Below are positions 13,734 to 17,988 of a stretch of 17,988 bases of DNA, piece after piece. The notes under the pieces are model-generated. The model was not told the DNA's origin and did no database searches. It saw only the letters and a list, made by a program, of their open reading frames with translations. The stretch is from RGIG2206 sp045579085 (GTDB lineage Bacteria > Bacillota > Clostridia > Oscillospirales > Acutalibacteraceae), in the NCBI GenBank assembly GCA_045579085.1, contig JAZNLO010000005.1:1-17988 (forward strand). Direction: 5' to 3'. The translations under genes and the position numbers were made by a program. Numbering within the stretch: position 1 is the stretch's first letter; the number at the start of each line of letters is the position of its first letter.

Positions 13734-14756
13734 TTATACTATAAGCATTGCGTCGCCGAATGAAAAGAATCTATACTCATTCTCAACTGCTTTATTATAG
13801 GCGTTCATAACATTTTCATATCCAGCAAACGCACTAACAAGCATTATCAACGTACTTTCAGGAAGATGAAAATTAGTAATAAGCGCATCCATACACTTGA
13901 ATTCATAACCGGGATATATGAAAATGCTTGTTTCACCTGAACATTCCCTTATCTCGCCAAGCTGAGCAACGCTCTCAACTGTTCTGCAGCTTGTTGTACC
14001 AACGCAAATTACCCTATTACCGCGCTTTTTTGTTTCATTAATTAAATCAGCGGTTTCCTTCGGCATAAAGTAGCTTTCAGTGTGCATTTTGTGCTCTTCA
14101 ATATTATCAACCTTGACAGGTCTGAATGTGCCAAGTCCAACGTGTAACGTAACATATCCGATATTTACACCTTTTGCAGCAAGCTTTTCAAGCAATTCAT
14201 CGGTAAAGTGCAGACCTGCTGTTGGCGCAGCGGCAGAGCCAAGTTCCTTTGAGTACACAGTCTGATATCTTTCCTTATCGTCAAGCTTCTCAGTAATGTA
14301 CGGCGGCAACGGCATCTGACCAATTTTATCTAAAACATCAAAAAATACTCCGTCATATTCAAAACGCAAGATACGGTTGCCATCATCCTTTACTTTTATG
14401 ACATCGGCTCGCATAAGGCCGTCACCAAATACAAAGCGTTTACCTTCTCTTGCACGCTTTCCTGGACCTGCAAGACATTCCCAGACATCGTTTTCAACTT
14501 GCTTTAATAAAACGAACTCAACAATAGTTCCCGTATCTTCACTTGCACCGAAAATTCTTGCGGGCAAAACTCTGGTATTATTCAGAATAAGGCAATCGCC
14601 CTCGTTAAAATAATCAACTATATCTTTAAAACTTTTATGCTCAATTTCTCCACTTGTTTTTGATAACACCAAAAGTCTGGAAGTATCACGAGGCTCAACA
14701 GGCGTTTGTGCTATTAAATTTTGTGGTAAAAAGTAATAAAAGTCGCTTTTTTTCAT
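13734..14756 (-). CDS. queA: S-adenosylmethionine:tRNA ribosyltransferase-isomerase
   Basis: The 340-residue protein is a full-length QueA. Diagnostic stretches are DFYYFLPQNLIAQTPVEPRDTSRLL at the start, NNTRVLPARIFG near 60-72, GSAAAPTAGLHFT near 172-184 and NFHLPESTLIMLVSAFAG near 295-312. The enzyme transfers and rearranges the ribosyl part of SAM onto preQ1 in tRNA, giving epoxyqueuosine, and so follows Tgt. The ATG at 14756 is preceded by AGGAG and a second GGA-containing site. It is first in a two-gene unit with tgt. Its promoter should lie in 14760-14830, but I see no convincing -10 box; a TTGTCA element at 14822-14817 overlaps the -35 of the divergent asd promoter. Confidence 0.96.
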   Translation of the reverse strand: MKKSDFYYFLPQNLIAQTPVEPRDTSRLLVLSKTSGEIEHKSFKDIVDYFNEGDCLILNNTRVLPARIFGASEDTGTIVEFVLLKQVENDVWECLAGPGKRAREGKRFVFGDGLMRADVIKVKDDGNRILRFEYDGVFFDVLDKIGQMPLPPYITEKLDDKERYQTVYSKELGSAAAPTAGLHFTDELLEKLAAKGVNIGYVTLHVGLGTFRPVKVDNIEEHKMHTESYFMPKETADLINETKKRGNRVICVGTTSCRTVESVAQLGEIRECSGETSIFIYPGYEFKCMDALITNFHLPESTLIMLVSAFAGYENVMNAYNKAVENEYRFFSFGDAMLIV

Positions 14757-14815
14757 ATTCCTTGCTCCTGACAGTTATTAATGAAACAAAATATATATTT
14801 AAGCATAAAATGTGT

Positions 14816-14844
14816 TTGACAAACATTTATTGCAGTGGTATTAT
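14816..14844 (+). promoter_or_regulatory. Promoter of asd-dapA-dapB
   Basis: TTGACA (14816-14821) and TATTAT (14839-14844) are 17 bases apart; an overlapping TATAAT (14842-14847) has a 20-base spacing. The -35 lies in TTTGACAAA, so the other strand reads TTTGTCAAA toward queA. Confidence 0.7.
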
Positions 14845-14850
14845 AATTTT

Positions 14851-14961
14851 TGTTATGATAATGGGTAATTATGTGGTTATTTTCCATTATAAATTGATAT
14901 TCATCTGTTTTCAACCCGTTTTTTATAACTTAAGTCATTTTTTGTAAAGAAGGTATGTAAA
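14851..14961 (+). promoter_or_regulatory. Leader of the asd operon
   Basis: About 110 transcribed bases precede the asd ATG. A 7-bp stem, ATAATGG (14858-14864) with CCATTAT (14884-14890), sits near the start. The rest is AT-rich, with AAGAAGG as ribosome binding site 8 bases before the ATG. The leader is too short for a lysine riboswitch and shows no terminator hairpin. Confidence 0.4.
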
Positions 14962-16044
14962 ATGAAGCATTATAATGTAGGAGTTATCGGTGCAACCGGT
15001 ATGGTTGGTCAGCGTTTTGTAAGCCTGTTGGAAAACCATCCTTGGTTCGATGTTAAAGTTGTAGCTGCAAGCCCCCGTTCTGCCGGTAAAGCTTATAAAG
15101 ATGCTGTTGGAAGCCGTTGGGCGATGAAAACCCCAATGCCAAAAAATGTTGCTGATATGGTGGTTTTAGATGCCACTGCTGATATTAAAAAAATCGCGTC
15201 TATGGTTGACTTCGTTTTCTGCGCGGTTGATATGCCGAAGGCAGAAATCAGAGCATTGGAAGAAGCATACGCTAAGGCTGAGTGCCCTGTTATGTCTAAC
15301 AATAGCGCTCATCGCTTTACCGATGACGTTCCCATGATTATACCTGAGCTCAACCCTGAGCACGCAGAAGTTATTGCTGCTCAGCGTAAGCGTCTGGGCA
15401 CTAAGCGCGGATTCATCAGCGTTAAGTCAAACTGCTCGTTGCAGAGCTATGTACCTGCTTTATTCCCGCTTGATAAAGATTTTGAGATTGACAGTGTTCT
15501 CGTTTGCACATATCAGGCAATTTCAGGCGCAGGCAAAACGTTCGAAACCTTCCCTGAGATAGTTGACAACGTTATCCCTTATATCGGTGGCGAAGAAGAA
15601 AAATCCGAGCAAGAGCCTTTGAAAATCTGGGGTAAAGTTGAAGACGGTAAAATTGTTAAGTCAAACAGACCTGCTTTTACTGCCCAGTGCTTAAGAGTTC
15701 CTGTTTCTGATGGTCATACTGCAGCAGTTTTTGTTAAGTTTAAAAATAAGCCGACTACTGAGCAGATGCTAACCGCTTGGGAAAACTTCAAAGGCAGACC
15801 TCAGGAACTTGAGCTTCCCAGTGCGCCTAAGAAGTTCCTCAACTACTTTACTGAAGACAATATGCCACAGGCAAAGCTTCACAGAGATTTAGAGGGCGGT
15901 ATGGCTGTTTCAATCGGCAGACTCCGTGAAGATACTCAGTATGATTATAAATTTGTTTGCCTTTCACATAATACCCTTAGAGGTGCTGCGGGCGGCGCTG
16001 TTCTGATGGCTGAGCTGCTTTGCGCAGAAGGATATCTTGACTAA
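14962..16044 (+). CDS. asd: Aspartate-semialdehyde dehydrogenase (long, archaeal/fungal-type)
   Basis: The 360-residue enzyme reduces aspartyl phosphate with NADPH to aspartate semialdehyde, the branch point to lysine/diaminopimelate and to threonine and methionine. The NADP-binding motif GATGMVGQ is at 10-17. The catalytic cysteine is C158 in KSNCSLQSY, and H252 in SDGHTAAVF is the likely acid/base. The sequence around the cysteine and the length fit the archaeal/fungal-type branch better than the classic bacterial one (SNCTT type); this subtype also occurs in Clostridia. It is first in an operon with dapA and dapB and has no lysC beside it. The ribosome binding site is AAGAAGG. Confidence 0.94.
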   Translation: MKHYNVGVIGATGMVGQRFVSLLENHPWFDVKVVAASPRSAGKAYKDAVGSRWAMKTPMPKNVADMVVLDATADIKKIASMVDFVFCAVDMPKAEIRALEEAYAKAECPVMSNNSAHRFTDDVPMIIPELNPEHAEVIAAQRKRLGTKRGFISVKSNCSLQSYVPALFPLDKDFEIDSVLVCTYQAISGAGKTFETFPEIVDNVIPYIGGEEEKSEQEPLKIWGKVEDGKIVKSNRPAFTAQCLRVPVSDGHTAAVFVKFKNKPTTEQMLTAWENFKGRPQELELPSAPKKFLNYFTEDNMPQAKLHRDLEGGMAVSIGRLREDTQYDYKFVCLSHNTLRGAAGGAVLMAELLCAEGYLD

Positions 16045-16061
16045 TTTTTAGAGGTGTTTTT

Positions 16062-16949
16062 ATGAAAAATACTATCTTTAAAGGTGCTGCTGTTGCCCTT
16101 ATAACTCCTATGCACGCAGACGGTAGCATAAATTTTGAAAAGCTCAACGAACTGGTTGATTTCCAGATTAACAACAATACTGACGCTATTGTTGTATGCG
16201 GCACAACTGGCGAGGCTTCAACTCTTACTGAGGCAGAGCATGTTGACGCTATTAAGGCTGTTATAAACCACACTGCCGGCAGAGTACCTGTTATTGCAGG
16301 CACAGGCAGCAACGATACAGCTTTTGCTGTTGAGCTTTCACAGGAAGCTGCTTCGCTTGGTGCTGACGGTTTGCTTTGCGTTACACCGTACTACAACAAA
16401 ACCTCACAGGCAGGTCTTATTGCCCACTTCACAAAGATTGCAGATGCTTCAGATTGCCCTGTGATACTTTATAACGTTCCTTCAAGAACAGGAACTGCAT
16501 TCCAGTCTGAAACCTATGCTGTTTTGGCAGACCACAAAAACATTGTGGGTATTAAAGAAGCAAATGCAAACCTTTCTATGATGGCTAAAACCATTGCATT
16601 ATGCGGTGACAAGGTTGATGTTTACTCAGGAAATGATGACGAGGTTATCCCCTGCCTTTCACTTGGCGGCTCAGGTGTAATTTCAGTTTTGTCAAACGTT
16701 TTACCTCAACAGGTTCACGATATGTGCTTTAACTATTTTAACGGCGATACCGAGTCGGCACGTTTGATTCAGCTTAAATATATAGATCTCATTAATGCGC
16801 TATTCAGTGACGTTAACCCGATTCCTGTTAAGGAAGCTATGAACATCATGGGATTTGATGTTGGCGAATGCAGACTGCCCTTAGTTCCAATGAGCGAGGG
16901 TGCAAGAGAAAAGCTTAAGGCTGAAATGCTCAAAGCAAAAATTATATAA
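16062..16949 (+). CDS. dapA: 4-hydroxy-tetrahydrodipicolinate synthase
   Basis: This 295-residue class I aldolase condenses aspartate semialdehyde with pyruvate, the committed step to lysine and diaminopimelate. The Schiff-base lysine is K165 in IVGIKEANAN, and the catalytic triad residues are Y137 in YNVPSRTGT and T48 in CGTTGEASTL, with Y110/Y111 in TPYYNK supplying the partner tyrosine. R142 binds the substrate carboxylate. The gene starts 17 bases after asd with AGAGGTG as ribosome binding site. The length is normal. Lysine feedback cannot be judged from the sequence alone. Confidence 0.97.
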   Translation: MKNTIFKGAAVALITPMHADGSINFEKLNELVDFQINNNTDAIVVCGTTGEASTLTEAEHVDAIKAVINHTAGRVPVIAGTGSNDTAFAVELSQEAASLGADGLLCVTPYYNKTSQAGLIAHFTKIADASDCPVILYNVPSRTGTAFQSETYAVLADHKNIVGIKEANANLSMMAKTIALCGDKVDVYSGNDDEVIPCLSLGGSGVISVLSNVLPQQVHDMCFNYFNGDTESARLIQLKYIDLINALFSDVNPIPVKEAMNIMGFDVGECRLPLVPMSEGAREKLKAEMLKAKII

Positions 16950-16955
16950 TTATTT

Positions 16956-16986
16956 CGGCGGGCGCAATTATAACGCTCGCCGTTTT
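16956..16986 (+). terminator. Terminator-like hairpin between dapA and dapB
   Basis: CGGCGGGCG (16956-16964) pairs with CGCTCGCCG (16974-16982) in a 9-bp stem with one G-T pair and a 9-base loop. Four T residues follow and then directly AGGA, the ribosome binding site of dapB. The T tract is short, so it is more likely a partial attenuator or an mRNA stability element than a full stop. Confidence 0.6.
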
Positions 16987-17000
16987 AGGATGTGTTTATA

Positions 17001-17753
17001 ATGACTAAAATTATATTAAGCGGCTGCTGCGGCAGAATGGGCAAGGTAATCACCAACGAAGTTGCAAAACTCGAGGACTGCAAGATTGTTGCAGGTGTTG
17101 ACCTTATAGCAAATGAGTCTGCAGACTTCCCTATTTTTAAGAGCTTCAACGATATTGATTGCGACGCTGATGTTATAATAGATTTTAGCAATCCGGCGTT
17201 ACTTGAGAGTCTGCTTGATTACGTTAAAAAGGCAACTATTCCAGTGGTTATTGCTACAACAGGATACAGCGCTGAGCAGACTGAAAGAATCAAAAACACC
17301 GCTAAATCTGCGCCGATTTTCTTCTCGTTTAATATGTCACTTGGTGTTAACCTGTTGATTGAACTGTCAAAAAAGGCTGCGTGTGTGCTTGGCGACGATT
17401 TTAACATTGAAATTGTTGAAAGCCATCATAATCAAAAATTGGATGCGCCAAGCGGAACAGCTGTTATGATTGCAGACGGTATACAGTCTGTGCTTGATGA
17501 GGAGCACGAGTTGGTTTATGACAGGCACCAAAACCGTAAAAAGCGTGAAAACAACGAAATCGGTATCCACTCAATAAGAGGCGGTACAATTGTTGGCGAA
17601 CACTCCGTAATTTTTGCAGGTCACGACGAAATCATTACTCTATCTCACTCTGCAAGGTCGCGAGAAATATTTGCCATCGGCTCAATCAGAGCTGCAATAT
17701 ATATGGTTGGAAAGCCTGCTGGCTTATACTCAATGAGCAACCTTATTAAATAA
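17001..17753 (+). CDS. dapB: 4-hydroxy-tetrahydrodipicolinate reductase
   Basis: The 250-residue enzyme reduces the DapA product to tetrahydrodipicolinate with NAD(P)H. The dinucleotide motif is LSGCCGRMGKVI (residues 6-17), the ATTGYS motif is at 85-90, and the active-site signature EIVESHHNQKLDAPSGTA (138-155) carries the H142/H143 pair and K146. I chose ATG 17001, with AGGA 10 bases upstream; an in-frame GTG at 16992 overlaps that site and is unlikely. The start MTKIILSGCCGRMG fits the family. A hairpin separates it from dapA. It ends the operon, with a strong terminator at 17770-17816; later diaminopimelate genes are not in the window. Confidence 0.96.
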   Translation: MTKIILSGCCGRMGKVITNEVAKLEDCKIVAGVDLIANESADFPIFKSFNDIDCDADVIIDFSNPALLESLLDYVKKATIPVVIATTGYSAEQTERIKNTAKSAPIFFSFNMSLGVNLLIELSKKAACVLGDDFNIEIVESHHNQKLDAPSGTAVMIADGIQSVLDEEHELVYDRHQNRKKRENNEIGIHSIRGGTIVGEHSVIFAGHDEIITLSHSARSREIFAIGSIRAAIYMVGKPAGLYSMSNLIK

Positions 17754-17769
17754 TTGCAATATTCATACA

Positions 17770-17816
17770 TAAAAAAAGAACACTACCATTGTTACGATGG
17801 TAGTGTTCTTTTTTTA
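17770..17816. terminator. Bidirectional terminator after dapB
   Basis: A perfect 20-bp stem (17770-17789 with 17797-17816) has the loop TGTTACG. The core GAACACTACCAT is flanked by seven A residues on one side and seven T residues on the other, so it can end dapB on the plus strand and the convergent gene on the minus strand. Confidence 0.93.
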
Positions 17817-17829
17817 TAGAGATTTTAAG

Positions 17830-17988
17830 TTACTTATTGAAAAACACAAAGCCATAGCTGTTGACTATCGTAAAAAACTTAGCAAGTCTTTTATACAACG
17901 GATGAGCTTTTTCACCAAAATGCTCGTCAACCAGCTTTCCTATCTCAATAATATCTCTCTTGCCGTCAATCAAAGGCCACACAAAGCT
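17830..17988 (-). CDS. C-terminal fragment of an unrecognised protein (partial)
   Basis: An open frame enters from the right edge and gives 52 codons before TAA at 17832-17830. The fragment begins SFVWPLIDGKRDIIEIGKL and ends VNSYGFVFFNK, with a charged middle (VDEHFGEKAHPLYKRLAKF). It stops 14 bases before the shared terminator, as a real gene end would. I do not recognise the family from this tail. The reverse strand has no comparable frame. Confidence 0.6.
   Translation of the reverse strand, partial: SFVWPLIDGKRDIIEIGKLVDEHFGEKAHPLYKRLAKFFTIVNSYGFVFFNK

Noticed and set aside
14790..14822. A queA promoter using TTGTCA at 14822-14817
   Set aside because: No acceptable -10 box lies 16-18 bases away, only TATA-like repeats at poor spacing, so I did not list it as a feature.
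14855..14947. A 30-codon frame in the asd leader (a possible leader peptide)
   Set aside because: It has no ribosome binding site, starts within a few bases of the predicted transcript start, and has no run of lysine, threonine or methionine codons that would suit attenuation.
14851..14961. Lysine riboswitch before asd
   Set aside because: The leader is about 110 bases, well short of the roughly 180-base five-helix element, and none of its stems can be drawn.
16992..17000. GTG start for dapB, and similarly TTG starts at 11664 and 13730
   Set aside because: Each of these codons lies in the ribosome binding site of the ATG just downstream and would add residues not seen in the families.
1..17988. 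CRISPR arrays, toxin-antitoxin pairs, insertion sequences or phage genes
   Set aside because: No regular spaced repeats, transposase motifs or paired small toxin genes are seen; the only possible recombinase is the cut-off fragment at 1-58.

Overview
The window reads as a chromosomal segment of a low-GC Gram-positive anaerobe, most likely class Clostridia (an Oscillospirales/Ruminococcaceae-type gut bacterium is my best guess; the family is inference). The grounds are AT-rich intergenic DNA, strong AGGAGG-type ribosome binding sites, sigma-A promoters with 17-base spacers, a spore-associated ytfJ gene, a clostridial-style protease/scpA/scpB/ytfJ/dacB/rluB operon, and a YerC-methyltransferase-Hsp33 cluster. 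I see no complete mobile element, CRISPR array or rRNA. Most of the window is housekeeping DNA, and no obviously new multi-gene system is visible.

Layout from left to right. Positions 1-58 hold the start of a minus-strand gene cut by the window edge, possibly a tyrosine recombinase, with a strong promoter and a leader carrying a perfect 17-bp hairpin. Positions 281-2122 (minus) encode a solitary intracellular GH127/DUF1680 glycosidase under a perfect consensus promoter. Next come tRNA-Pro(GGG) and secG (minus), apparently one transcription unit. Positions 7501-2828 (minus) form a long operon: M50 site-2 protease, scpA, scpB, ytfJ, dacB, rluB and a small acetyltransferase-like gene. The syntenic Bacillus genes spmA and spmB are missing between dacB and rluB. 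A four-gene tRNA operon (Val-Asp-Phe-Gly, minus) follows with its own promoter and terminator. Positions 9942-8046 (minus) carry a tightly overlapping yerC, methyltransferase and hslO operon.

Two plus-strand genes come next: an FAD oxidoreductase fused to a C-terminal Rieske domain (YhfW-like), and an unrecognised 286-residue multi-pass membrane protein with its own promoter and a shared bidirectional terminator. The queuosine genes queA and tgt run on the minus strand (14756-12588). Divergent from them, asd-dapA-dapB (14962-17753, plus) make the aspartate-semialdehyde to tetrahydrodipicolinate branch that feeds lysine and peptidoglycan diaminopimelate. The window closes with a terminator and the C-terminal end of an unrecognised minus-strand gene.

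The functional themes are cell-wall supply and trimming (DapA/DapB, DacB), chromosome segregation (ScpAB), RNA modification (QueA, Tgt, RluB), protein export and quality control (SecG, Hsp33, M50 protease), and plant-glycan use (GH127). The least explained sequence is regulatory: a chain of mutually exclusive hairpins before dacB, a hairpin set against the dapB ribosome binding site, the hairpin leader at the left edge, and the orphan membrane protein.
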